Shown: in pieces, positions 17,672 to 26,057 of the stretch
How positions within the stretch are numbered: position 1 is the first letter of the stretch
Layout: each line of letters opens with the position of its first letter
From: Pseudomonas sp. RGM2987
GTDB taxonomy: Bacteria > Pseudomonadota > Gammaproteobacteria > Pseudomonadales > Pseudomonadaceae
Direction: 5' to 3'
Length of the DNA stretch: 64,000 nucleotides
NCBI RefSeq assembly: GCF_022952855.1
Contig: NZ_JALJDX010000217.1
Coordinates: 1 to 64,000 of the forward strand
Notes under the pieces: model-generated
Databases searched by the model: none
What the model saw: the letters and a program-made list of their open reading frames with translations, nothing else
Told to the model about the DNA's origin: nothing
Position numbers and translations under genes: made by a program

Positions 17672-20600
17672 TGTTGCGCCTCCAGTTTCAAAGCCCGGGC
17701 CGCCTTGCGAGCCTCACTGCGTTCGACGAAGTTACGGATCAGCACATAGAACACCGGTGTCAGCAGCAGACCGAAGAAGGTCACCCCGAGCATCCCGGAG
17801 AACACCGCCACACCCATGGCATGCCGCATTTCGGCACCGGCACCGCTGGAGAACACCAGGGGCACCACGCCCATGATGAACGCGAAGGAGGTCATCAGGA
17901 TCGGCCGCAGACGCAGGCGGCAGGCTTCCAGGACCGCTGCCAGCGGGTTCATGCCTTCGAGCTGTTTATCCTTGGCGAATTCGACGATCAGAATCGCGTT
18001 CTTACAGGCAAGTCCCACCAGTACGATCAGGCCGATCTGGGTAAAGATGTTGTTGTCGCCACCGGACAGAATCACCCCGGTAATCGCCGACAGCAGGGTC
18101 ATCGGCACGATCAGGATCACCGCCAATGGCAGGCTCCAGCTTTCGTACTGGGCCGCCAGTACCAGGAACGCCAGCAGCACGCAGAGCGGGAACACGAACA
18201 GCGCGGTGTTGCCCGAGAGGATCTGCTGGTAGGTCAGGTCGGTCCACTCGTAGGTCATGCCGTTGGGCAGTTCGTCCTTGAGCAGTTTCTCGATGGCTTT
18301 CTCGGCCTGGCCGGAGCTGTAGCCTGGAGCTGCGGCACCGTTGATCTCAGCGGTGATGAAGCCGTTGTAGTGCATCACGCGATCAGGCCCGGAGGTGTCG
18401 CTGACCTTGATGAAGGTCGCCAGCGGGATCATCTCGCCACGGTTGTTGCGCACCTTGAGCTGGCCGATCTGGTCCGATTCGAGGCGGAACTGTTGCTCGG
18501 CCTGGACGTTGACCTGATAAGTGCGGCCAAAGCGGTTGAAGTCGTTGGCATACAACGAACCCAGGTAGATCTGCAGGGTGTCGAAGATGTCGCTGACGGC
18601 CACGCCGTGGGTCTTGGCTTTCTCACGGTCGATGGCGGCATCGACCTGGGGCACGTTCACGGTGTAGCTGGTGAACAGCCCGGCCAGTTCCGGCACGCTG
18701 CGGCTCTTGGTGATGATGTTCATGGTTTCTCTGTACAGCTCGTCGTAGCCCAGGTTGCCTCGGTCTTCGATTTGCAGGCGGAAACCACCGATCGTGCCCA
18801 GGCCCTGTACCGGCGGCGGCGGGAAGATCGCCATGTAGGCTTCCTGGATTCCGGCGAACTGGCCGTTCAAGGCGCCGGCGATGGCGCCGGCCGACTGGCT
18901 CGGGTCCTTGCGCTCGTCGAACGGCTTGAGGGTTACGAACACGATGCCGGCGTTCGGGCTGTTGGTGAAGCCGTTGATCGACAGGCCCGGGAACGCCACG
19001 GCGCTCTCAACGCCCGGTTGCTTGAGGGCCAGGTCGGACATGCGCTTGATCACGTCTTCGGTGCGGTCCAGGCTCGCGGCGTCCGGCAGTTGCGCGAAGG
19101 CCACCAGGTATTGCTTGTCCTGGCCGGGCACGAAACCGGTCGGCGTGCTGGAGAAGCCGAAGAAGGTCAGCACCATCAAGCCTGCGTAGACGAACAGGGC
19201 GATGCCGCTGCTGCGGATCACGCGACCGACCGTGCCCACATAGCCGTGGCTGGCCCGTTCGAAGAAACGGTTGAACGGACGGAACAGCCAGCTGCCGAGG
19301 ATCCGATCCAGGAACCGTGAGAAACGGTCCTTGGGCGCATCGTGGCCTTTGAGCAATACGGCGGCCAGGGCAGGGGACAGGGTCAGCGAGTTGAGCGCCG
19401 AGATCACCGTGGAAATCGCGATGGTCAAGGCAAATTGCTTATAGAACTGTCCGGTCAGGCCGCTGATGAATGCCGCCGGTACGAACACCGCGCACAGCAC
19501 CAAGGCAGTGGCGATGATCGGCCCGGTCACTTCACCCATCGCCTTTTTGGTCGCTTCCACCGGGGCCAGGCCCAGCTCGATGTTCCGCTCGACGTTCTCC
19601 ACCACCACGATGGCGTCGTCCACCACGATACCGATGGCCAACACCAATCCGAAGAGCGAGAGGGCGTTGAGTGAGAAGCCGAACAGGTGCATCACCGCGA
19701 ACGTGCCGATCAGCGAGACCGGAACTGCCACCAGCGGGATGATCGAGGCGCGCCAGGTTTGCAGGAACAGGATCACCACCAGCACCACGAGGATCAGCGC
19801 TTCGAACAGGGTGTGAACCACTGCTTCGATGGAACCGCGTACGAAGATCGTCGGGTCATAGACGATGCTGTAGTCCATGCCGGCCGGGAAGCCCTTCTTC
19901 AGTTCGTCCATCTTGGCGCGAACGTCATTGGAGATCTGGATGGCATTGGAGCCAGGACGCTGGAAGATCGGGATCGCCACCGCCGGCTGGTTGTCCAGCA
20001 GCGAGCGCAGGGCGTACTGGCTGGAGCCCAGCTCAACCCGCGCGATGTCCTTCAGGCGAGTGATCTCACCGTTGGCACCGGAGCGGATGATGATGTTCTC
20101 GAACTCTTCTTCATTGACCAGGCGACCCTGGGTGTTGATCGACAGCTGGAACGCCTGGGCATTCGGTGCCGGTGGCGCACCCAGGGCGCCGGCGGCGACC
20201 TGGCGGTTCTGCTCGCGGATGGCCGTGACCACGTCGGTGGCGGTCAGGTTGCGCGAAGCGGTCTTGTTCGGATCCAGCCAGACCCGCAGGGAGTAGTCGC
20301 CCATGCCGAACAGCTGCACATCCCCCACGCCACCCAGGCGCGCCAGCTCATCCTTGATGTTGAGCAGGGCGTAGTTGGACAGGTAGAGCATGTCGTAGCG
20401 TTTGTCCGGCGAGGTCAAGTGCACGACCATGGTCAGGTCGGGCGAGGCCTTGTCCACAGTGATACCGATCCGGGTCACTTCTTCCGGCAGCTTGGGCTCG
20501 GTCCGGGTGACGCGGTTCTGCACCTGCACCTGGGCGTTGTCCAGGTCGGTGCCCAGGGCGAAGGTGATGGTCAGGGTGATCTTGCCGTCAGCGGTCGATT

Positions 20601-20847
20601 GCGAGGACATGTACAGCATGTTCTCGACGCCGGTGATGGCCTGCTCCAGGGGCGCGGCCACGGTTTCGCCGATGACCTTGGGGTTGGCGCCGGGGAAGTT
20701 GGCGCGCACGACCACGGTCGGCGGTACGACTTCCGGGTATTCGCTGATCGGTAGCTGGAACAGCGAGATGGCGCCGGCGATCAGGATCAGCAGCGAAAGC
20801 ACCGCTGCGAAGATCGGCCGCGAAATGAAGAACTGGGAAAATTTCAT
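17668..20847 (-). CDS. mexF: RND multidrug efflux pump, MexF type
   Basis: Inner-membrane proton/drug antiporter of 1059 residues in the HAE-1 family. It starts MKFSQFFISRPIFAAVLSLL with TM1, has two large periplasmic loops and TM4 with the proton-relay pair Asp410-Asp411 in GIVVDDAIVVVENVER. The closing TM block contains GLACKNAILIVEFAKD. In P. aeruginosa MexF exports chloramphenicol, fluoroquinolones, trimethoprim and quinolone precursors. The gene lies 15 bp after mexE and overlaps oprN by 4 bp. Length and motifs are intact. Confidence 0.92.
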   Translation of the reverse strand: MKFSQFFISRPIFAAVLSLLILIAGAISLFQLPISEYPEVVPPTVVVRANFPGANPKVIGETVAAPLEQAITGVENMLYMSSQSTADGKITLTITFALGTDLDNAQVQVQNRVTRTEPKLPEEVTRIGITVDKASPDLTMVVHLTSPDKRYDMLYLSNYALLNIKDELARLGGVGDVQLFGMGDYSLRVWLDPNKTASRNLTATDVVTAIREQNRQVAAGALGAPPAPNAQAFQLSINTQGRLVNEEEFENIIIRSGANGEITRLKDIARVELGSSQYALRSLLDNQPAVAIPIFQRPGSNAIQISNDVRAKMDELKKGFPAGMDYSIVYDPTIFVRGSIEAVVHTLFEALILVVLVVILFLQTWRASIIPLVAVPVSLIGTFAVMHLFGFSLNALSLFGLVLAIGIVVDDAIVVVENVERNIELGLAPVEATKKAMGEVTGPIIATALVLCAVFVPAAFISGLTGQFYKQFALTIAISTVISALNSLTLSPALAAVLLKGHDAPKDRFSRFLDRILGSWLFRPFNRFFERASHGYVGTVGRVIRSSGIALFVYAGLMVLTFFGFSSTPTGFVPGQDKQYLVAFAQLPDAASLDRTEDVIKRMSDLALKQPGVESAVAFPGLSINGFTNSPNAGIVFVTLKPFDERKDPSQSAGAIAGALNGQFAGIQEAYMAIFPPPPVQGLGTIGGFRLQIEDRGNLGYDELYRETMNIITKSRSVPELAGLFTSYTVNVPQVDAAIDREKAKTHGVAVSDIFDTLQIYLGSLYANDFNRFGRTYQVNVQAEQQFRLESDQIGQLKVRNNRGEMIPLATFIKVSDTSGPDRVMHYNGFITAEINGAAAPGYSSGQAEKAIEKLLKDELPNGMTYEWTDLTYQQILSGNTALFVFPLCVLLAFLVLAAQYESWSLPLAVILIVPMTLLSAITGVILSGGDNNIFTQIGLIVLVGLACKNAILIVEFAKDKQLEGMNPLAAVLEACRLRLRPILMTSFAFIMGVVPLVFSSGAGAEMRHAMGVAVFSGMLGVTFFGLLLTPVFYVLIRNFVERSEARKAARALKLEAQQ

Positions 20848-20862
20848 CTTGGATTCAGTCCC

Positions 20863-22131
20863 TTAACCGCGTGGGGTCGCAGCGGCCAGTTTGCCTGCCG
20901 AGCCGGACGCCGCCTTGGACGGCGCGACTTGCGGCAGGTTGCTGGCTTCGAGCGCTTTACGTTGCTGTGCCAGGGCTGCGAGGGTTTCCTCGCTGGCCAT
21001 TGGAATCGTTTCAGGCGTGACCGGCGAACCCGGACGTGCCCGTTGCAGTCCCTTGACGATGATGGTGTCGTCCTTGTTCAGACCGCTACGCACGATGCGC
21101 AGACCTTCGATCTTCGGCCCGAGCTCGACGGCGCGGTAGGCCGGCTTGTTCTCGGCGTCCATCACCAGCACGAATTTCTTGCCCAGGTCGGTGCCCACGG
21201 CTTCGTCGTTGATCAGCACGGCGGAATAGGTGCCGCTGCCGACCAGCTTCAGGCGAGCGTACAGGCCTGGGGTGTAGGCGCCGTCCTTGTTGTCGAACAC
21301 GGCGCGACCACGGATGGTGCCGGTCTGCGGGTTGACCTGGTTGTCGATGAAGTTCATCTGGCCCTGGTGCGGGTTGCCGTCTTCGTTGGACAGGCCCATG
21401 TAGACCGGCGTGGCCTGGCCGCGCTGGCCTTGGCGAGCGAGTTGGGTGTACTTGAGGAAGACCCGCTCGTCAGCGTCGAAGTAGGCGTAGACCTTGTCGG
21501 TGGAGACCACGCTGGTAAGCGTCGTGGTGTCGGCGGTCACCAGGTTGCCGGCGGTGATCTCCGCGCGGCTGACGCGACCGCTGATGGGCGAGGTCACACG
21601 GGTGAAGCTCAGGTTCAGCTTAGCCAGGTCCAGTTGTGCCTGGATGGCAGCGACGGCCGCGCGGGCTTCCTGGGCGGCGGTGGTGCGCGAGTCGGCCAGT
21701 TCGGCGGAAATGGCATTGCTCAGACGCAGGCGTTCGCCACGCTGGGCTTCGTTCTCGCTGCGGGTCGCGGTGGCACGGGCCTGGGCGACCTGGGCTTCCA
21801 GGCGACGGACTTCAGCCTGGAATGGGCGTGGGTCGATCTGGAACAGCAGGTCGCCTTTCTTGACCAGTGCGCCTTCGGTGAAGGCGACTTCATCGATCTG
21901 CCCCGACACGCGAGGACGGATCTCGACGGTCTCCGGGGCTTCGAGGCGACCGGTGAACTCATCCCATTCGTTGACCGGCTGCTCCAGCACCTTGGCGACA
22001 CTGACTTTGGCTGGCGGCATCGAGGCAGCGGTATCGGGAGTCTTGCCGCAGGCGCTCATCACCAGCACCGCCAGCAGCGCAAGGGGGAAACGCAGTTTTG
22101 AAAGTGACTGTTGTGGAAGTGAATGGTCCAT
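20863..22131 (-). CDS. mexE: RND efflux periplasmic adaptor, MexE type
   Basis: Membrane fusion protein of 422 residues. A lipoprotein signal (LLAVLVMSACGKTPDT) is followed by the lipoyl/hairpin region (TVEIRPRVSGQIDEVAFTEG, DLLFQIDPRPFQ), a helical hairpin rich in Ala/Arg and the beta-barrel domain. It joins MexF to OprN. The ATG at 22131 places the signal peptide correctly. ATG 22140 is also possible; codons further upstream would run into the operator region. The promoter is in the 197-bp gap to the next gene, which carries three palindromes. Confidence 0.88.
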   Translation of the reverse strand: MDHSLPQQSLSKLRFPLALLAVLVMSACGKTPDTAASMPPAKVSVAKVLEQPVNEWDEFTGRLEAPETVEIRPRVSGQIDEVAFTEGALVKKGDLLFQIDPRPFQAEVRRLEAQVAQARATATRSENEAQRGERLRLSNAISAELADSRTTAAQEARAAVAAIQAQLDLAKLNLSFTRVTSPISGRVSRAEITAGNLVTADTTTLTSVVSTDKVYAYFDADERVFLKYTQLARQGQRGQATPVYMGLSNEDGNPHQGQMNFIDNQVNPQTGTIRGRAVFDNKDGAYTPGLYARLKLVGSGTYSAVLINDEAVGTDLGKKFVLVMDAENKPAYRAVELGPKIEGLRIVRSGLNKDDTIIVKGLQRARPGSPVTPETIPMASEETLAALAQQRKALEASNLPQVAPSKAASGSAGKLAAATPRG

Positions 22132-22215
22132 GGATAGCATCCGCCAATGTATTGAGAATGGGCGGATGATGCGTGGCGCGAAGCGGCGGAACGAATCGAA
22201 TGAAACAAAGGTAAC

Positions 22216-22232
22216 TATCATTCGGAATGATA
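22216..22232. promoter_or_regulatory. Perfect 17-bp palindrome upstream of mexE
   Basis: TATCATTC-G-GAATGATA: 8-bp arms around a single base, 85 bp upstream of the mexE start. It is probably a regulator-binding site. It resembles neither the Fur 7-1-7 box nor the TetR-type operators found near 51-57 kb. Confidence 0.55.
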
Positions 22233-22278
22233 TAAGCCATCGACGAGCCCTCTAGTTCGGGGCTTTTGTTAGCGTGCT

Positions 22279-22293
22279 ATCAATCAGATTGAT
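22279..22293. promoter_or_regulatory. LysR-type inverted repeat upstream of mexE
   Basis: ATCAAT-CAG-ATTGAT contains ATC-N9-GAT, the T-N11-A spacing typical of LysR-family sites. MexT, the known activator of mexEF-oprN, is a LysR protein that binds ATCA/GAT-containing motifs, so this is the best candidate activator site. No mexT gene is in the window. Confidence 0.5.
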
Positions 22294-22302
22294 GGTTTGA
22301 GT

Positions 22303-22316
22303 ATGATCGCAATCAT
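22303..22316. promoter_or_regulatory. Third short palindrome upstream of mexE
   Basis: ATGAT-CGCA-ATCAT, 5-bp arms, ten bases from the LysR-type repeat. It shares the ATCA/TGAT words with the other two palindromes, so it may be a secondary site of the same regulator. Confidence 0.35.
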
Positions 22317-22328
22317 TAATCGGTTCGT

Positions 22329-23093
22329 TTATTCGGGTAAATAAAGGTCATGGATGCGCTTGACCGATCCATCCTTGCGAAGCGATTCCACGGCGTTGCG
22401 CAGGTCTTCGACCATCTTGGCGGAGCATTGCTTGGAGCAGGCGAGGTACAGGTCGGCGTTACTGCCGACCGGGCTCATCAACAGCTTGCGTTTGGACACC
22501 TTCGGCCAGATGTAGCGGCTCTCCGGGACACCGTTGAACCACGCGTCGATGCGCCCCTTCAGCAGCATCTGCGCCGGATTGTCACCGATTGCCAGCGGGT
22601 AGATCTGCTCATCGCTGAAGCCTTGGGTGCGCAGGATCTCCTCCTGTGCGCTGCCCAGGCCGACGCCGATCTTACGGAAGCTGTCCTTGGCCTGCGCAAA
22701 GCTGTCTACTTTCCGATCAAGGCTGAAAAAAGCGCGCTCCATGGGCATGATCGAGGCGATCCAGGTGTAGTGGTCTTCACGCCCGGGTATGCGTGACAGC
22801 GGCGTGATCAGATGGTCCTGACTCTCGCTTACGTGCTTCTGGGCCCTGGCCCAAGGGAGCACATGAATCTTCACCGCATACCCGGCCTTGGTCATGGCTG
22901 CCACGGCGACATCGCCAACGATGCCATGGCCTCGGGGATCATCGACAAATGTCAGGGGCGGCGCATCGAGGATGTGCAGTTCAATGACTGGAGGTTCGGC
23001 GCTCGCCCCATGGGCAGCCAGCAGCGGCAGCAACAGACAAAGCCGGTAAAGCGCTTTGGTCGAGGCATTCAAAACGCGCGTGGTCGGGCTCAT
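22329..23093 (-). CDS. Periplasmic solute-binding protein, family 3
   Basis: Protein of 254 residues starting MSPTTRVLNASTKALYRL, with a signal peptide ending HGASA. The mature sequence follows the amino-acid-binding (SBP_bac_3/PBPb) pattern: a lobe beginning VIELHILDAPPLTFVD, a hinge with KIGVGLGSAQEEIL, and QMLLKGRIDAWFNGVPESRY. No permease or ATPase genes adjoin it, so it may be an orphan binding protein or sensor component. Met at 23111 is an alternative start; neither has a clear ribosome binding site. It is the gene upstream of mexE on the same strand and is unlikely to be related to efflux. Confidence 0.78.
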   Translation of the reverse strand: MSPTTRVLNASTKALYRLCLLLPLLAAHGASAEPPVIELHILDAPPLTFVDDPRGHGIVGDVAVAAMTKAGYAVKIHVLPWARAQKHVSESQDHLITPLSRIPGREDHYTWIASIMPMERAFFSLDRKVDSFAQAKDSFRKIGVGLGSAQEEILRTQGFSDEQIYPLAIGDNPAQMLLKGRIDAWFNGVPESRYIWPKVSKRKLLMSPVGSNADLYLACSKQCSAKMVEDLRNAVESLRKDGSVKRIHDLYLPE

Positions 23094-23209
23094 GGACGAT
23101 ACTTCAGGCATTGAAAGTGGTGCGCCAATCCAAGCGTAAGGGCGCCGGATATACGTCTACAGGCCGGCTTCATTATAAGAGCCCGCGATCCGGACAGATC
23201 CGCTACCAC

Positions 23210-23242
23210 CGTCCCATCCAGTCACACGTCCCATCCAGTCAC
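23210..23242. repeat. Tandem 17-bp repeat, two copies
   Basis: CGTCCCATCCAGTCAC occurs twice, separated by a single A. It is a minor tandem duplication in non-coding DNA with no obvious role. Confidence 0.8.
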
Positions 23243-23406
23243 GTCAGTACCGCCGCCTTGGCCTGATTGCGTGTTTCTGAAGGTATAGATCATTTGCTCG
23301 GCGCAAGCCTTGAATTCGGATGTGCAGTGGCTTGGTGGACTGCCCGGGTAGGCCAGCATCGGACTTCCGTGAGATCAGCAAGGGTTCTGAGTCCACCCAA
23401 GGCCGT

Positions 23407-23432
23407 TGTGGGAGCGAGCCGGCTCGCGATGG
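23407..23432. repeat. Single REP element (GTGGGAGCGAGC family)
   Basis: TGTGGGAGCGAGCCGGCTCG followed by CGATGG matches one arm of the REPIN near 55.1 kb. No inverted partner is adjacent, so this is a solitary or decayed copy. Confidence 0.7.
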
Positions 23433-23649
23433 CGCCCATGAGTTGTAACCTTTTCTGTCAGAAAGTGAGGTTTTCAGCCGCAATATGGGGTCGACAAGCC
23501 TCCGCTTAGGCAACGTCTGTAGGTCTTTTGTCCGCGAGGCGTGGGGCGGTTCCTATTCTACAAATTGGGGCACTTTTAGCCCTATCCCATCCCGCACTTT
23601 GTCACCTACATTGGGTCTCGCAAATCGGAGGCACAGGAGGCACGGCATC

Positions 23650-23937
23650 ATTAACGATCAACGCTCAGGACGAGCGCGTAGACATTTGCAGCCACGCTCC
23701 CAACCGGCCAGCGGGCAACGTTTAAGAGCCACGCTTGGGGAATACGCCATCTCTTTCGCGGGCTTCGCTGAACTGCTTCGTATCAGCCCGCAGTGCCTGA
23801 CCAACTGGTTCGCCCGAGGCGTTCCCGAGGCACGAATCGAGCAGTTGGCGCGCATGCTCAGCGTGAGAGAAGAGTGGCTGGCAACAGGGGAAGGCGCGCG
23901 GGCTCGTGACGTATTTATCCGGCATCCAATGCCTTGA
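23650..23937 (+). CDS. Small helix-turn-helix protein with a doubtful start codon
   Basis: An open frame of 95 codons. Its C-terminal 60 residues (LGEYAISFAGFAELLRISPQ, NWFARGVPEARIEQLARMLS, VREEWLATGEG) read as a CI-repressor/XRE-type HTH domain. No ATG or GTG occurs nearby in frame. An excellent AGGAGG (23635-23640) lies nine bases before ATT (23650) and six before ATC (23647). Either the gene uses ATT/ATC, or an ATG has mutated and the gene is silenced. TTG at 23611 is in frame but has no ribosome binding site. The stop is 21 bp before tssB, so it could be a regulator co-transcribed with the T6SS; this is inference. Confidence 0.5.
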   Translation: MNDQRSGRARRHLQPRSQPASGQRLRATLGEYAISFAGFAELLRISPQCLTNWFARGVPEARIEQLARMLSVREEWLATGEGARARDVFIRHPMP

Positions 23938-23958
23938 AAAGTCTGGGAGGGAAGGGAT

Positions 23959-24453
23959 ATGACTTCAAACAGTTTCCAAAATGAGGTGCCCAAGGCGCGG
24001 GTTAACATCAAGCTCGATTTACATACCGGCGGAGCGCAGAAAAAAGTCGAACTGCCGCTGAAGCTGATGGTGATGGGCGACTACAGTAACGGCAAGGAAA
24101 CGCGGCCGTTATCGGACAGAAACAAGATCAATGTCGATAAGAATAATCTGGACAGTGTCCTTGGGGAGTTTTCGCCCGGCGTCAAATTCGCTGCGCATAA
24201 CACGCTGGTCAGTGATGAAGCCGAATTTGCGGTCCAGTTGCAGTTCCAACGCATGAAGGATTTCGAGCCTGAGCAGGTTGCGCGGCAGATCCCGCAGTTG
24301 CGTGCGCTGTTGGCCATGCGCAATTTGTTACGCGATCTCAAATCGAACCTGTTGGATAACATGACTTTTCGTCACGAACTGGAACGTATTCTAAAAGACG
24401 ATTCACTCAGTGATGAACTACGAGCAGAGTTGACGGCTTTAGCTCGGAAATAA
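23959..24453 (+). CDS. tssB: T6SS contractile sheath small subunit TssB
   Basis: VipA-type protein of 164 residues. The N-terminal signature PKARVNIKLDLHTGGAQKKVELPLK is followed by VMGDYSNG and a C-terminal helix that binds ClpV in homologues. It polymerises with TssC into the tail sheath whose contraction drives Hcp and VgrG outwards. The ATG is preceded by GGGAGGGAAGGG. It is the first structural gene of the cluster and lies 44 bp before tssC. Confidence 0.94.
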   Translation: MTSNSFQNEVPKARVNIKLDLHTGGAQKKVELPLKLMVMGDYSNGKETRPLSDRNKINVDKNNLDSVLGEFSPGVKFAAHNTLVSDEAEFAVQLQFQRMKDFEPEQVARQIPQLRALLAMRNLLRDLKSNLLDNMTFRHELERILKDDSLSDELRAELTALARK

Positions 24454-24497
24454 AGTCGCTCATTCATTCTGTCTTAGGCAAAAAGAGAAGTTTTATC

Positions 24498-26033
24498 ATG
24501 CCCATTGAAAGTTCAAGCGTGCAATCGCGCGGCGCTACAGTGTTGTCTGAAGATAGTGGAGTCTATGCTGCTCTTTTCAGTCGGATCAATTTGAGTCCCA
24601 TCACAGAACTTGCAGATATTGAAACCTTCCAGCATCCCGAGGCGCTGTCCGAAGCCTCGGCCGATGAGCGGGTCACTGCTGCCGTATCGGTATTCCTGAA
24701 GTTGCTAAAACAGTCATCGCGCAAAGTGGAGCGCTTGGACAAAGTGCTGCTCGACGAACATATCGCTTCGTTGGACGGACAGATCAGTCGCCAACTCGAC
24801 GCGATCATGCATCACCCTGACTTCCAGGCGGTCGAATCGACCTGGCGCGGCGTGAAGTCCCTGATTGACCAGACGGATTTCCGCCAGAACGTGCGCGTTG
24901 AACTGCTGGATATCAGTAAATCCGATCTGGTGCGAGACTTTGAAGACGCTCCCGAGATCGCGCAGAGCGGTTTGTATTTGCATACTTACACCCGCGAATA
25001 CGATATGCCGGGAGGCGAGCCTATTGCCGCGGCTATTTCAAACTATGAGTTTGACCGCAGTCCGCAGGATATTGCCTTGCTGCGCAATATTTCGAAAGTG
25101 GCTGCAGCAGCGCACATGCCATTCATCGGTTCGGTCGGGCCAGGTTTTTTTGGCAAGGAGTCGATGGAGCAAGTGGCGGCCATCAAGGACATTGGCAACT
25201 ATTTCGATCGAGCCGAGTACATCAAGTGGAAGGCGTTCCGTGACAGTGACGATGCCCGATATATCGGTCTGACCATGCCACGAGTCCTGGGTCGTCTCCC
25301 TTATGGGCCGGATACGCTGCCAGTGCGCAGCTTCAACTATATCGAAAACGTCAAGGGACCAGACCACGATAAGTACTTGTGGACCAATGCCTCCTTTGCC
25401 TTCGCCGCCAACATGGTCAAGAGCTTTATTGCCAATGGTTGGTGCGTGCAGATTCGTGGGCCGCAGTCCGGCGGCGCGGTAGCGGATTTGCCGATCCACT
25501 TGTACGACCTGGGCACTGGCAGCCAGGTAAAGATCCCTTCAGAGATCATGATTCCGGAAACCCGCGAGTTCGAGTTCGCCAACCTCGGCTTCATTCCTTT
25601 GTCGTACTACAAGAATCGTGACTATGCGTGTTTCTTCTCCGCCAGCTCTGCACAGAAACCGGCGTTGTACGACGCGGTGGAAGCCACCGCCAACAGCCGG
25701 ATCAATGCGCGCTTGCCCTATATCTTCCTGCTCTCGCGCATTGCCCATTATCTGAAATTGATCCAGCGGGAAAATATCGGGACCACCAAGGACCGGCGCG
25801 TGCTGGAGCTGGAACTGAACAAGTGGATCGGTGGCTTGGTCACGCAGATGACCGACCCCGGGGACGACCTGCAAGCCTCCCATCCGCTGCGTGAGGCGAA
25901 AGTCACCGTGGAAGATATCGAGGACAATCCCGGCTTCTTCCGTGTGAAGTTGTATGCCGTGCCGCACTTTCAAGTCGAGGGCATGGACGTCAACTTGTCG
26001 CTGGTTTCGCAGATGCCCAAGGCGAAAGCCTGA
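24498..26033 (+). CDS. tssC: T6SS contractile sheath large subunit TssC
   Basis: VipB-type protein of 511 residues, the usual family length. Conserved stretches include HHPDFQAVESTWRGVKSL, PFIGSVGPGFFG and LGRLPYGPDTLPVRSFNY, plus a C-terminal NPGFFRVKLYAVPHFQVEGM. It forms the cytoplasmic sheath with TssB. The ATG has a purine-rich upstream stretch (AAAGAGAAG). Base composition is slightly less GC-rich than the rest of the cluster, as in tssB. Confidence 0.95.
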   Translation: MPIESSSVQSRGATVLSEDSGVYAALFSRINLSPITELADIETFQHPEALSEASADERVTAAVSVFLKLLKQSSRKVERLDKVLLDEHIASLDGQISRQLDAIMHHPDFQAVESTWRGVKSLIDQTDFRQNVRVELLDISKSDLVRDFEDAPEIAQSGLYLHTYTREYDMPGGEPIAAAISNYEFDRSPQDIALLRNISKVAAAAHMPFIGSVGPGFFGKESMEQVAAIKDIGNYFDRAEYIKWKAFRDSDDARYIGLTMPRVLGRLPYGPDTLPVRSFNYIENVKGPDHDKYLWTNASFAFAANMVKSFIANGWCVQIRGPQSGGAVADLPIHLYDLGTGSQVKIPSEIMIPETREFEFANLGFIPLSYYKNRDYACFFSASSAQKPALYDAVEATANSRINARLPYIFLLSRIAHYLKLIQRENIGTTKDRRVLELELNKWIGGLVTQMTDPGDDLQASHPLREAKVTVEDIEDNPGFFRVKLYAVPHFQVEGMDVNLSLVSQMPKAKA

Positions 26034-26057
26034 CCTCTCTTCGAAGGAAACGATGCC

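Larger units (their letters stand above)
23094..23646. other. Long intergenic stretch (553 bp) before the T6SS region
   Basis: No convincing gene. It contains a tandem 17-bp repeat (23210-23242), a single REP half-element (23407-23432) and, at the right end, GGAGGCACAGGAGGCAC, which supplies the ribosome binding site of the small HTH gene. Frames found here have no family resemblance and atypical codon use. The mix of short repeats suggests an old junction between the core genome and the T6SS block. Confidence 0.6.

Noticed and set aside
17671-19320. 549-codon open frame antisense to mexF
   Set aside because: mexF is full length with all RND motifs. The antisense product is rich in His, Gln and Asp without family resemblance.
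22131-22221. Longer start for mexE
   Set aside because: It would displace the lipoprotein signal from the N-terminus and cover the palindromic operator at 22216.
23244-23513. Possible small genes between the binding protein and the T6SS
   Set aside because: Frames on both strands have no ribosome binding site, no family resemblance and cross a REP element.
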